Assembly: GCA_947095585.1 (NCBI GenBank)
Contig: OX352761.1
Span: 31,339,777 to 31,403,776, forward strand
Direction of reading: 5' to 3'
Source of the DNA: Nephrocerus scutellatus
Taxonomy: Eukaryota; Arthropoda; Insecta; Diptera; Pipunculidae
DNA: 64,000 bases
Shown piece after piece: positions 32,106 through 44,140 of the stretch (within the stretch, counting starts at the first letter, position 1; the number at the start of each line of letters is the position of its first letter). The notes beneath the pieces were generated by a model. It saw only the letters and a list, made by a program, of their open reading frames with translations, was not told the origin of the DNA and ran no database searches. The translations under genes and the position numbers were made by a program.

Positions 32106-32375
32106 ACCGAAAAAATATTTGGCGCTACAGACCGTTGTGGTCCAAGGACTAGCTTCTCACGACTAATCGAGTTCTACGTGTTTTATTTTTGCACAGAAAT
32201 GAAAGGGACCTTCAATTTATAGCCGTATCCGAAAGCGAATTGGGGACATTCCATGATAGTTATTTCTCTCGAAGGGTTGTCAGTCATTCATGAGAAGTGG
32301 GACCGTTAAAAATAATTTTTGTGTTTTTTTGCGATTCAAACATAGAACCTACTGCTCAGAAGTCCAACGCAGTTA
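32106..32375 (-). mobile_element. tRNA-derived SINE, diverged copy
   Basis: Minus orientation: 5' end near 32375 with gttggacttctgagcagtag and a B-box-like gtttgaatcgc, body with gagagaaataactatcatgg, 3' part with tagtccttggaccacaac and gtagcgccaaatattttttc. Same family as 31433-31697. Confidence 0.68.
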
Positions 32376-33389
32376 AATGAACAATAGTTTCTTTAAAACA
32401 CAAAAAAAACAAAATATTGTCGACATATTAATATTACTCGAAGACTACAGCGAATTAAACCACAGGATCTAACTGGAAACAACGTTATCTAGAAGATACA
32501 ACAGATATGAAAAATAAACGTGTATTCGTTTAATGTAAAATATATAGTATTTATTAGGTAAATATAAAAAATTTAAACTACATGTTAGTGTAAGCCACTT
32601 TTAGTATATATATAAAAAAAAAACTTAAGCTTAAGCTATAATGTAATGTAACAATAGAATATTACAATAACTGAAAAGTATAAATATATATAAGACAGAT
32701 AGTTGGAGTCCAGATCCGCAGACAACTGTTAACCTTTTTGTACGTGCTCCGATTCTCTGATTAATCCGGTTGTGATTGAAATTATTGGCTTAATTCTGTA
32801 TCAATATTTTTCCACCACGAGATTCCCATAAATTGGAAACTTAATTAACCACTTCTGTCCATGTGTGTCCACTTTTTTGACAGCAAAATAAATATACACT
32901 GTGGCTCAGTGCCAATGAAAAAGTTTTTCCTCACTATGCTATTTGCACGTGTAAAATCAATACTTGAAACAATCTATTTACACATACGGGATGAATGTAC
33001 ATGTTTCCATCTCTATTTATAGAAGTCGAAAATATTTTTTCTGTCAATCATGGTATTATTACGTACGTTTCTGGTAATTCATCTAAGCAAGTTGGGGCAC
33101 TGAAAAATTGCAACAGCACATATGACAGTGTAAACACTTCCGTTTATTTGAATGGTTTAACTGAACTGTAATGTATTAATAAATTCTGCAATGTGTGCAA
33201 AACAACACACAAAAGCTTTAGTCAGAAAGGTTCATTGCTCGAAATAAAGCCTTACTTTCCAATTACAGTCGAAATTATTACATTTTGCTCTTTTTTAAAA
33301 GCTTTTTGTTTAAATTGAGTAATGTACAGTTTTAAGAATATAGTAACCTAATGTGTCCCTGCCCAAAACCGAGATATCTATTGGGAAAA
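32376..33389. other. About 1 kb of AT-rich sequence, no gene seen
   Basis: No open frame of note and no repeat recognised. Confidence 0.4.
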
Positions 33390-34903
33390 TAAAAAAAAAA
33401 AACAACCCATAAAATTTAAAATTTTTCATCTAAATTCTCTAATCGCAGAAATTGATATGGGAGCCCCTCGATCCTGGGTCATTTTTTATTTTTTTTATTT
33501 TTTTATTGTAGGAGAAAATCAGCTAAAGAGACATTTGACATCAGATGTCAAATTTGAAAATGCTCAGATCATTTTATTCTGAGCACTTGGAGCACGCTCA
33601 TACTCTGAGCAAGTAAGAAACACGAGTATTTTCTTGAGAACTCTTTGACTGCTCTGAACTAATTTATGAAAACTCCAAATGACAAAACATTGTGAAAACT
33701 TGTTGTTCTATCTGTAAGTTGATATCGACAACAAAAAACGACATCAATAAAAATACAATTCAGTAAATAAGTAAGTAAGTTGAATTAAGCATAAAACATT
33801 TATGTCTCGTTTCATTTGCTGGGTTCATTTGTGCGTGAGCTAAGATTTCTCTCTCTGTCCATAACTAAAGCCAAGCAGCGCAGCCGACTGCGCAGCACAC
33901 ACCGCATACAGTCATTAAAGTACGACGGTATCTGATGCCACTATATAATGTATAAGGGCCTTGCGGCCGAACCCCGGGCCCGATCACTACCAAATTTTAG
34001 AAAAAGTATTGTTTATTGGGTATACACATGTGTGTAAAATGGGAGCCTCACGAACCAGGGGCCCGATCACTTCCAAATTTTAAAAGAAAGTACTGTCACC
34101 GGAAATACACATGTGTACAAAATTTCAGAAAAATCGGGCTTTAGGAAGTGCGTTAAAAATTGATAATTAAAAAAAAACCTCGGGCCCCGGGCTCGTGGGG
34201 CTCCCATACAAATTTAAAATAAAAATTACCCGATTTTTTTTTCTTCAAATTTTACACAAATGTGTATACCCAATAAACAATACTTTTTTTAAAATTTGGT
34301 AGTGATCGGGCCCCGGGTTCGGCCGTAAGGCCCTTATACATTTTTTTAAATATCATAAAGTGGCATCAGATACCGTCTCAATTTAATGACTGTGTGCGGT
34401 GTGTCCTGCGCAGTCGGCTGCGCTGCTTGGCTTTGGTGGTGACAGAGAGAGAAATCTTAGCTCACGCACAAATGAACCCAGCAAATGAAACGAGACATAA
34501 ATGTTTTATGCTTAATTCAACTTACTTACTTATTTACTGAATTGTATTTTTATTGATGTCGTTTTTTTTGTTGTCGATATCAACTTACAGATGGAACAAC
34601 AAGTTTTCACAATATTCTGTCATTTCGCGTTTTCATAAATTAGTTCAGAGCAGTCAAAGAGTTCTCAAGATAAATGTTCGTGTTTCTTATTTGCTCAGAG
34701 TATGAGCGTGCTCTAAGTGCTCAGAATAAAATGATCTGAGCATTTTCAAATTTCACATCTGATGTCAAATGGCTCTTGCGACTTTTTTTCTCCTACAATA
34801 AAAAAAATAAAAAATGAACCAGGATCGAGGGGCTCCCATATCAATTTCTGTGATTAGAGAATTTGGATGAAAAATTTTAATTTTTATGGGTTGTTTTTTT
34901 TTT
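33390..34903. repeat. Near-perfect palindrome, ~0.7-kb arms
   Basis: Left arm 33390 to about 34060, right arm about 34185 to 34903, spacer about 125 bp. Matching pairs include aacaacccataaaa / ttttatgggttgtt at the ends, gacatttgacatcagatgtc / gacatctgatgtcaaat, gcgcagccgactgcgcag / ctgcgcagtcggctgcgc and gggtatacacatgtgt / acaaatgtgtataccc near the centre. Differences are scattered small substitutions and indels. Each arm is one copy of the core seen once at 11130-11830, so this is a head-to-head pair. No long open frame. Confidence 0.88.
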
Positions 34904-35305
34904 AAATTGATATGGGCGCTCCTCGGCCTTGGGATCAGTTCTTTTCAAAAAATTAACCCGGTTTTCTTCAAATTTTAAACAATCTGCGATGGACAAAACT
35001 TTTTGTCAAATTTTTGGAGTGATCGGCCCCTGAGGCCCGAGGGGTGCTTATAAATTTTTTTTCAAAATTAGCCCAATTTTCTTTAAATATTAAACACACG
35101 TGTATATCCGATTGAAAAAACTTTTTGTCAAATTTTTGGAGTAATCCTGTGGCCCGAGGGGACCCAAATTTTAATAGAAAGTGTTGTCACCGGAAATACA
35201 CATTTGTGCAACGTTTCAATAAAATCGGGCTTTGTGAAGTAGGTTAAAAATTTATCGCATGATTCCACGACACACAGACAGATAGACAAGGTAATATAGA
35301 GAATT
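34904..35305 (+). repeat. ~115-bp-unit array, about three units
   Basis: Units with cccggttttcttcaaatttt, acacacgtgtatatccg, aactttttgtcaaatttttg and ggcccgaggggtgc, ending with ggtaatatagagaatttaa, the reversed head motif. Confidence 0.7.
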
Positions 35306-35804
35306 TAAAAAGTGGTATTTTCTGACGAAAAAAGTTCAATTAAAATGGACCAAATGCTTTATATTTTACTTCTAAGATCTAAGTAAAGAGGAGCTTTTTT
35401 TAAACCGCCATCATAGCAGAGAAGTTATCCGAAGTTGCTCCTTGTTGCACATCCCAGACCATGTGGTCTTTCCCGAATTGTAGGTGTTAAATCTTTCGCG
35501 AAGCATAAAGTATTGGTTTTTTCTTCAGCTTTAGTCGCTTGTGGTGTTTGTCACCAGGAATCACACGACGAATTGTAGAGAATCGCGATAGCGAAGCGAT
35601 CCAAGTAGGGTGTGTGATAACCAGTGAGAGTGCAAAATATATTTCTAAAACACAAATAATAAAGTGAATAACTTAAGAGTATTCTCAAATAAACAGTGAA
35701 TAATACAAACCTAAATAACATAAAAGTGAATATTAAATTTACAAAAGCATTAAAAACAGTAGTCTTCAAAATACAGGAACAAATACACCAACAAACAACA
35801 ATGT
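35306..35804 (+). other. Probable 5' UTR of the Jockey-type LINE
   Basis: No open frame. It leads directly into the ORF1 start at about 35801 in a low-coding AC-rich stretch (aacagtgaataatacaaacc). Inferred from position only. Confidence 0.4.
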
Positions 35805-36575
35805 CTTCGCCCCCTCCTTCAGCGGGGGGAGCTGAATCAGAGCCAATGCTTATCATTCGTGTCAAGAGAGAAATACGACAATTTATTATCCAGTAACATG
35901 AAATTATTAAATGAAATACGCGAACTGCGCGATCAGCTAAAAAAAACTCTACGCAATCTCCAGAACCAAGAAAATAAAATGACGCAAAAAATAGGCAAAA
36001 TATTATTGAAAGTGCTACAGTACCAAAAACAACAAAAAACATTTCAAGTAATAGTTTCGCTTTACTTAGCGAAGATGATCGCAATTACACTGAAATATTT
36101 CCAGAAATAACGGCGTCCACAAAAAGCATCATAGAAGAGAAAATCAACGCATCAACTCAGCAACTACGTACACAAAAAAACAACACAGTGGGACTGAAAC
36201 CGTAAGCAACATTAAAAACTTAAAAAGCTAACGAAAACTTCCACCTATTAATATATTTAGAGAAGACAGCAAAAAAATTAATGCCATCCTCAATGATGTT
36301 ATAGGTAAAGGAAATTTTAACTTTAAAAGTATTAATAAAAACAAAGCAGTTTTAAATGTTAAGGATAGCAAAAGCTTAGACAAGCAAAGTATTTGTTAAG
36401 CCAAACAAGGACAGAATATTATACATACACAGAAAAAGACAAGAAACTTAATACGTTCATAATTAAAGGGTTGACGGTGGGCCACACCCCAGACAAAATC
36501 CTAGAAGAACTAAAAACAACCAGGAAGGCTTGAATTTTGTAAAATCTTTCAGGTACGTCAGAACGCGTTATAACA
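35801..36575 (+). pseudogene. Jockey-type LINE ORF1 (nucleic-acid-binding protein), frameshifted
   Basis: Starts MSSPPPSAGGAESEPMLI, shifts frame near 35862 into REKYDNLLSSNMKLLNEIRE followed by LRDQLKKTLRNLQNQ (a short coiled coil). Further on, in other frames: INIFREDSKKINAIL, NFKSINKNKAVLNVKDS, then YYTYTEKDKKLNTFIIKGL and TPDKILEELK, a pattern typical of the region before the zinc knuckles of Jockey-clade ORF1 proteins. The knuckles themselves are missing because an RTE fragment begins at 36576. Confidence 0.65.
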
Positions 36576-37012
36576 ACCGGGGTCCGGTCCTGGCCTCCCG
36601 CAAAAAGTATCTCCACCGGTCCCGATTTCGAGCCGATGTCACCCATTTTGGTATCCCTAAACTCTGGGCGTCCTGGTCTACGCCATCCTTCCAGCGTAGG
36701 CTTGGCCGGCCTCGCTGTCGTGGTTCCATAAATCCTACCGCAAAGGACTTTCCGAGCAGGATCCTCTTCGCTCATGCGAGCTAGGTGTCCTGCCCACCGG
36801 AGCCTTCGGAGCTTAATTTTATTCACAGTGTCGACATCCCGGTAACGCGCGTACATCTCATTACTATAGAGTCTCCGGAATCGTCCTTCCTCACATACGG
36901 GGCCAACAATTCTCCGTAACATTTTTCTCTCGAACGCGGCTAAGAGGTCAGAATGCTTTTTCCTAAGCATCCAAGTCTCGGATCCATATGTAAGTACTGG
37001 TATGTAAGTGTT
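36576..37012 (-). mobile_element. RTE-like LINE 3' fragment nested in the Jockey-type LINE
   Basis: Minus strand: TYGSETWMLRKKHSDLLAAF, ERKMLRRIVGPVCEEGRF, RRLRWAGHLARMSEED and ARKVLCGRIYGT, with a frameshift before the RDRWRDFLREARTGP equivalent. It interrupts the host LINE between ORF1 and ORF2. Confidence 0.82.
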
Positions 37013-40000
37013 TCGATGTAGAGCACTCAAAATAGCTGCTTTAAATGTCAATTCCATAATTTCGGTCTCCAAAAGGGGCGACTTGCTGCGCTTTGTGGAA
37101 GACCACAGACCGGACATACTCCTTCAAAGCTTAACGCAAGACATAAATTAGAATTTAAGAACTACGACTTAATACGGACGGACAGAAAGAACGCGATTCG
37201 CGGTGGTGGAACAGCTGTGTGCTGATCCGAAAAACACGAAGTTTCAAAACAATTTATAAGAGCGAGGTGGCAAACTTTAACTGCCTAGAGACTACTATTA
37301 TTTCGCTGCCACTTCGAAATAATAGTTGCCGTCATATAATATCTGCATATGCGCCGCCAGCAGATAATCAGTTTAACGTCGAGCTCGAGAAATTATTCGA
37401 GACACTAGGATTAGATAGTTTAAATAACTATTTCATCCAAGCGGGAGATCTAAACGCGAAACATCAGGCTTGGTTGGATTCAACAGCGAAAGAGGCAGCT
37501 TTCTTAAGCGCTTTGTTGATGACAACCAGGTTATATTTAAATTGAAATTATACAGCCCGGTTACACCAAGTTACCCTTCCGGAAACTTATATTTAGATTT
37601 GTGTATTGCAGATGCTCGACTGCAAATAGAAACGGGTCCACGATAATAAGATCCCGCTGTTGCCGTATGATAGTGCCCACAACGCGATACTTATAGTAGC
37701 CTCGTTTGCTGACGATTCCATATTCGCCCTTGCAAGCCAACCAGAAATTCCTAAATTAAACTTTAGGAAGACCAACTGGAAGAGGTTTGAACAACAGGCC
37801 CAAGAGAATGCAGAAATAGTATTTCCTCTTCCGAAGTTCCTAACAATAGGAATCTGACGAACGAGTAGTGTGATTTTTGCTTACAATGACTGAATTCGGT
37901 AATTCTGTCGAGTATTAATTCGGCAGTCCCGAAAATTAAATGCAAAAATATTACGAAGTGTTATCTAAACGTACGTTACAGAGCTACATGAGACTCAAGT
38001 CCCTTTTAAGAAATGTGAAAACCCTACTGGAACAACAACTCCGGATCAGTATCAACAATTATTGGAGGCACCGAGCAGAGAACATTATAAAGTCTGATTC
38101 AAGGACGATGCTCCCGAAAATAAATCAACTTTATAAGCATCGTAATGCTCTTACATTACCGGAATTGAAAATACTAATTACTTTAGGGTATCTCATTTCT
38201 CGGGCGGGAATTGATAGCAGAACGACACCAATCGTTAACAACTATACTTTGTTGTTGGCTCTTGCTTATTGGATCTCATTTTAAAACAGTGCACCAAATA
38301 GGATGTCTCCCAAGCAATTCTGCAGATATGGTGAACGAGGAATTGCACAGATTTCGTAATCAGCAGAATTACTCGGATACTCTTGTACGTTCTCAAATGA
38401 CATTAAAGCGAACGAACTAACGCAAGATGAAACAAACAACTACTTCTCGACGTTGACGGAACTTACTTATATTTTCAGGAAACTGAACAACAAGCCCTCG
38501 ACAGGTTTAGATAACATTCCCAATATCGCGTTAAAATATCTTCCAGTCGAAATCATACTGAAATACTGCGTTATTTTTAATAACTTGCTCAATAATCACA
38601 ACTTCTCGAGTTGTTGGAAAACATCGCAGGTTTTTCCAATAATAAGAAAAAAATCCTTCTGATGCGACGAACTATAGGCCAATATATATCTTGCCTAATA
38701 TAGGGAAAGTTTTAGAAGTGGTTATTAGCAAGTCCATTTTGAACGTGTGCGACGAAAAAGAGATTATACCGCGGAACCAATTTGGGTTCAAACAAAACCA
38801 CTCGACAGTACACGCTGTGACGAAATTGATTTCAGATGTGTATACTGGCATATGAATGATAAGAGGAATACGGCTGCCTGTCTAGTGGATCTCGAAAAAG
38901 CCTTTGACACGGTCTGGATCGACTCGTTAATTTATTAAATTATCAGCTATGGGTTTCCACATCATTTAGTTAAAATGATTATATCTCTGATGTACGGGAA
39001 AAAATTTGTTGTAACAGATAATAAAAACACGACAGCTAGGATTTTAAATATCGCTAACGGTCTTCCACAAGGCGCAGTAACGGCGCCAATTCTGTTTAAT
39101 ATATTTATTTCCGAAGTACCGAAGTTTATGGATGAATCCCTCGCTTATGCTGACGACATTATGCTATATGTACACGGCTCGAGAGTCGAGGAAATCCAAA
39201 GAAATTTGCAAAGCAAATTCGATGAATTTCGGGCATACTGCGAAACGTGGAAGCTTAGGTGCGAAGTTATACCGTTTCGCACCCCTCTAAGATGCGAAAA
39301 TCACGACCTTCGACGAAATTGGAAAAACTTGCAGATAACTGGTGCAAATGGCGTTCAAATGGTGGAAATCCTTCATATATGGAATAATTCCGCGTCCTCG
39401 AGAGAAAATGCCTTAGATCGTGTATGAATATGTAAAGAAGCGAACATTCCAATCACAGGCACTATGTGTCAAATAAGAAACTCCTGAACGCTTCTGGAGT
39501 GTCCAGAATCGATAATGTCATTCTGATTCCTACTAGGAACCATTTCGCTCGGTCAGCCTCTGTTGCAAACGACTTAATTTCGGGAACCTTTTATCCAAAT
39601 CCTCAGTATTTTGAGAGAGCTTTAGAGAGCGGATTTATACCACCTGAGGCATTCTTGCATTAAGATACACTGGGCTATCTGTCGAACTCACGCAACGTGC
39701 CCCTGATATACCATATTACTAGAAGGGCAATGGACAAAAGCATCCGACATGCGTCGATGACTTTGAGTGGTCGAAATGCGGTTTGGAGATACTGCAGCGA
39801 CATACCTGAAACAGACAGTAACAGATGTAACCTAATCATATATTGGTGGCTCGACTGGGGTATGACCGACATACAGCCCTAAGTATTAGCGGGGGCAGCG
39901 TCTTGGGTAATCTGTACAATGGGTATCATAGAGATGTCATAAGGACGTCTCTAAGATGCAGGTTGTGCTGGGTGCTTGGGACGCTGCCAACGAAATATCA

Positions 40001-40100
40001 GGAAATTGTTCTTTTTTGTTTTCCTTGTTATTTTTTTGTTAATTAGTTTTAAGTAGATTTAAGTAATCTTAAGTAAATATAAAATAAAAAAAATAATGAA
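37013..40100 (+). pseudogene. Jockey-type LINE ORF2 (endonuclease and reverse transcriptase), decayed
   Basis: Endonuclease pieces: LKIAALNVNSIISVSKRGDL at 37030, TAVLIRKTRSFKT equivalent and HIISAYAPPADNQFN, then FIQAGDLNAKHQAW at 37430 (a Jockey-like D-x-N motif) and SDHNAI-like text near 37680. RT pieces: RKLNNKPSTGLDNIPNIALK, NYRPI-like text at 38670, NQFGFKQNHST, CLVDLEKAFDTVWIDSLIYK, NGLPQGAVTAPILFNIFISE and SLAYADDIMLYVHG with the catalytic YADD at about 39147. The C-terminal part runs on in broken frames to about 39900 and an A-rich tail ends near 40090. There are many frameshifts and stops, so no function. Confidence 0.8.
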
Positions 40101-40415
40101 TTAAAGGTTTTCTTTTTCCATTTTGCCTTTAAAATCAAAATTATTACAAATTAATAGAAGTAATACCTTAAACTAAATTTTGATAGATAAAAAAAACAAA
40201 TAGATAGATAATATAATGAGAAAGAACCAAACTGGTCATTTATATAACTATACTAATATAGCTTGTAAGTTTCGTTATTTTCTTACTAACCAATATATTA
40301 TAAAGTTAATTTTGGAATAAATATTTGATTAAAAAACCGAATTCTAGATTAAGTTGCAGTAACAACAGTGCATCTCTGATTTTAGCTGTCAAAATAGCTA
40401 AATTTGAGACTAGTT
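40101..40415. other. AT-rich spacer
   Basis: No gene seen. Confidence 0.35.
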
Positions 40416-40618
40416 TGACAATTTTTCGTTGTTCCGTTCCGTTGTTCCGTTGTATGGCCTGTGGAAACATTTTCTTTGTCATTTCTCCCGTACATTTTCG
40501 GATCCTCTAAATAATTGCCAACAGCATGATCACTCCGATTGATTTTGCAAGCGACAGCACGCGTAGACAATTCTTTCGAATGGTAAACATCTATTTTTGA
40601 ATTCTCTGACAATGTCAA
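40416..40618 (-). pseudogene. Tc1/Tc3-type transposase N-terminal fragment
   Basis: Starts MTLSENSKIDVYHSKELSTR, then VACKINRSDHAVGNYLEDPK and MYGRN. This is a Tc3-like helix-turn-helix (LSxxERGxIDxLxxxGxSxRxIAxxIxRSxxVVxNYLxxPxxYG). The open frame runs only 78 residues and no DDE domain follows to the left, so it is a fragment. Confidence 0.65.
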
Positions 40619-40865
40619 ACAAGTTTTTACGTATTCTTAAAAAAAATAAAACAAAACCTTTTTTTTATTACAAATTAACTTTTTGTACAAAAAAAAATTA
40701 ACCACTTCAAAAACAACGATTGTACTTTCACTACTTCCAATCTTATGAACCAATTTAAATGCATGCCATTCTGACTCATTCCGTTAAAGTTTCATAAAAG
40801 TACCATTAGCTGGTTCTCTTTTAATTTTGGAATTCGCCATTGCATTCAACATGAACCACTGTTTC

Positions 40866-41470
40866 TTTCATTTTTAAATTATCTATTTTAACTTCGCGTA
40901 CCCGTTGATTTGTGTGTCTGTCGTGGAATCTTGCGATCAATTTTGAACCCACGATTTATTGAATTGCATAAATGTGTAATTCCGGTGACAACACTTTCTA
41001 TTAAAATTTGGGGCCCATATAATTTTTTAAAAACTGACCCGATTTTCTTCAAATTCAATACACATGTTATCTCCGGTGAACAATACTTTCTGTAAAATTT
41101 TTGGAGTGAACGGGCATTGAGGCCCAAAGAGTGCCCATATAAATTGTTTAAAATTAACCCGATTTTCTTTAAAATTTAAACACAAAACACAATTTGGACA
41201 AAACTTTTTGTCAAATTTTTTCAGAGCTCTGTGGTCCGGGGGTGGGTGCCTACATAATTTTTTTTAAAATGAATATACATTTACTGGAAATTCCGGCTCC
41301 GTCCGTAAAAGAAAGTCATGTTGTGAACACACCTCCATTTTTGTAAAAATTTTGGAGCTCCTAATTTTTTTTTTTCAAAAAGTAGCCTGATTTTATTTAA
41401 GCTTTGCACAGATGTGTATCTCCGATTAGAGAATTTACACGAAAAAATTTTATGGGTTGTTTTTTTCTGT
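40866..41470 (+). repeat. ~115-bp-unit array, about four units
   Basis: Head tttttaaattatctatttta and cttcgcgtacccg at 40870, then units with cccgattttcttcaaattca, acacatgttatctccgg, acttttttgtcaaat-type text, tail tctccgattagagaatttac and tatgggttgtttttttct at 41420-41465. Confidence 0.75.
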
Positions 41471-42005
41471 CTGTTTGCCATATAACGGGAGAAAGATCAT
41501 TTTTACTTTTTAAAATTATCTGCTTCTAATCTACTGAACCGCAGTGTACATAGAAATAGTGCACATCATTATCTGAGATGCCTTCTATCGCATGCACTTT
41601 TACTCTGTGGTCATTCAATACGATGTAATAAATTTTTTATTAATTTCTAGCGTGGTGACCGCATTTCTTTATCAAAAATATTCGTGCGACCGCATTTAAA
41701 TTCAGTGGTCCATTATTTTATTGTTTTGCTAAAAAAATTTTGCAAAGTTCATATAAAGCTCGTTTAATTTATCTTTTTTTCAATAACAAGAAAAACTGCT
41801 CGATATTAAGTTTTTTCTTTTTTCCATATTCGTAAAAACACGGAAGTAGTGTACTTTTGACGGCTGTCACTGCCAACTTAAACTGAATTATGCAATTGAC
41901 ATTAAATTTGACAGTAGTCTTTTAACGGATGACATTACCAAAAAATTGAATTTAGTTACTAACGCCATCACTCGCTAATTCCAGGTACTTATCGCTCTGC
42001 AGACA
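41471..42005. other. No gene seen
   Basis: AT-rich sequence with nothing recognised. Confidence 0.35.
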
Positions 42006-42009
42006 CGGA

Positions 42010-42150
42010 ATTTTTCTATTATATTAACTTCGCGTGTCCGGTTGTCTTTTTAACCCACTTCCTAAACACCGATTTTATTCAAACTTTGCAAATCTCTGAT
42101 TAGAGAATTAACAGAAAACATTTTATTATATTTTTATTCTCTACTAGCTG
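42010..42150 (+). repeat. Short deletion form of the ~115-bp-unit repeat
   Basis: Head atattaacttcgcgtgtccg directly followed, after one incomplete unit, by the tail tctctgattagagaattaac. The internal units are absent. Confidence 0.65.
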
Positions 42151-42430
42151 AAGTGCTCGGCGTTGCCCGTGGCCCCGTAACCCAGCCACCAGCCCCATCG
42201 GCTCCCATCATCCCCTCTTTAATCTTTCTTCATAATCACTATCCATCACTACACATAGCCCCCAAATATAACGGGTTCGTTTTCGTCTGTATAATTGAAG
42301 GAATTGAAAATAGTATATTACAGAACGAGCAAGGAAAGTGGAGTTTATCGTGCGAGGTCGAAGCTTGACGAACGTGGCGGTAGCCGTGTTCGGCAATCTA
42401 ACGAGCACCATGAGCACTTTTCTGCAAGTC

Positions 42431-42492
42431 GTGTACGCTATTTTTCACGCGTCCAAACCGGTTTTTTTTTACTAAATCGAGAGAGAAGCAGA
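42431..42492. repeat. ~62-bp element shared with 45285-45340
   Basis: Has tttttcacgcgtccaaaccg and taaatcgagagagaagcaga, as in the second copy at 45276-45394. At the second locus the segment is flanked by target-site-like direct repeats. Confidence 0.7.
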
Positions 42493-42494
42493 AA

Positions 42495-42845
42495 TGTGAG
42501 AATGTGTGTTCGCTGTCACCACGATTGCCGCTCCCGAAAAAAAATCTTACCAAACTTCCCAATAAGACCTACCAAAGCAAAATTTATGTTTTTAAATAAC
42601 GTAAAGCTTAAAGCAATAATAAAAAATAAAAGTTGTATTTAAGCGCGTTGTTTTTGAAGAATATACGATGTATATTTGTTTTCTTTTATATTTAGTTTAC
42701 TTACAAAATAATAATCACTTAAAACTTCATTTCACGTAACGTTACATATAATAAAAAATTAGCAAAATTCACAAGTGGGTAATTTAGAATTTATGAAACA
42801 CGTTATATAAATAAAAATAAACTTATATTATTAATTATTATTAAT
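42495..42845. other. AT-rich spacer
   Basis: No gene seen. Confidence 0.3.
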
Positions 42846-42854
42846 TTTTAAGTC

Positions 42855-43160
42855 TTTATTTAAATTTAAATTTAATCTAATTAGACTTTTTTAGTTTAAA
42901 ATTTATAATGTAAATTTATCAACATTTCGGTCTTGTGGACCATTATCAAGGCAAAAGATAAGTTATAAATAACTTTTCTGACTATTCAGAAATTAAATTT
43001 AAATTTTAAATTTAAATTTAAATTAAATTTTAAGTTATTTATAACTTATTTTTTGCTTGATAATGGTCCGAAAGACCAAAAGTTGGATAAATTTACGTTA
43101 TAATTTTTAAACTAGAAACGTCTATAATAAAGCTAATTAGATTAAATTAAAATAAAAATA
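42855..43160. repeat. Foldback element, ~120-bp inverted arms
   Basis: Left arm (about 42855-42985) has ttaatctaattagac, ggaccattatcaaggcaaa and aagttataaataact; right arm (about 43025-43160) has agttatttataacttattt, gcttgataatggtcc and gtctataataaagctaattagattaaat. Spacer about 40 bp. No TE gene inside; a MITE-like or foldback structure. Confidence 0.82.
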
Positions 43161-43254
43161 AGCTGTAAACAGAGCAAGTTCAGAGTAGAAAAAATAGTTA
43201 CTAACACAAAAAGTTAAAAAGCTATTTTTGGCTGACCAGATATAATAAGGTTCA

Positions 43255-43500
43255 TTTTATCGGTCGGAAGCCAATTCTTTTGCTAACATAATAATACTAT
43301 TGATAATATCGAATCCCAGCTTATTCCTCCGTTTGGTTTTTATAAGGGACAAATCGAAAAATTTCCTTTCCGCTGCTGCTGAACTTTGAGATAGGGTCAA
43401 TAAGTTGAATACGAAATTGGTTAAAACCTTAAAACAAAGTTCATTCATCCCGTTTTGAATATCACCAACTTCTTCCCAAAACTGATTAATGTCCATAGTA
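43255..43500 (-). pseudogene. hAT transposase C-terminal dimerisation region
   Basis: The frame reads QFWEEVGDIQNG and LLTLSQSSAAAERKFFDLSL, then IKTKRRNKLG. The pattern LxLPxSSAxxERxFSxxxxIKTKxRNxL is the hATC dimerisation motif. The rest of the transposase is upstream on the same strand at 44144-44700 in broken frames. Confidence 0.78.
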
Positions 43501-44140
43501 GCGTTCAGGTTGGTTTTCGAAAAATCTTAGGAGCTTCCAGGGCTTCCATCCCGATATTTTCAGGGTTACATTCCAAATAATAAAAAACTGATAATAAAGG
43601 TTAAATGGATACTTCATGGTCCTGGTTAATGGCTTTTTGAGGAGTTATAATGCATAAGCTTTTCAAGTTAATGTTGTTAAAATCAAATTTTAGCATGAAT
43701 TGATCAAAGAGTTCGATATAAAAGTTTAGAATATTTGTTTTTATTGTAATTTTGTTTGAATTTGTTATTTCACTTTTTGTAATGTACGAAAAGCTTTGCT
43801 TCCAACAAAAACTTCCTCAGGTGGCAAATAATTATTAGTGTCTTTATAATTAATTTCTTGAAGAGAAGTGATTCTTAAATAGACGTTATTAATAAAACTA
43901 CTCAATACTAATTTAACATTTGATTAAAAGTGTTCCTATAAATATGGCAGGGGAACTTTTTCAGATTGAAACTCCTTGTTTATATCGCTTATAATTTTTA
44001 AACTATATGATAGGAACAAAAATTAAATTTTTTTTGGGGACTATCCATTAATTTGGCCAATTGCTTTGTATGAAGTCCATTTATTTCTTAATAACGAGAA
44101 ATGAAATACAATTTGAGGGCGTCCCATTGATCGATAATTC
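43501..44140 (-). other. Decayed middle part of the hAT element
   Basis: No continuous frame, but position and strand between the two hAT pieces suggest that it is the same element. No motif identified. Confidence 0.4.

Noticed and set aside
35551..36084. 177-residue minus-strand ORF, hydrophobic, as a membrane protein
   Set aside because: It is antisense to the Jockey-type ORF1 region, where A-rich coding sequence yields Phe/Leu-rich shadows.
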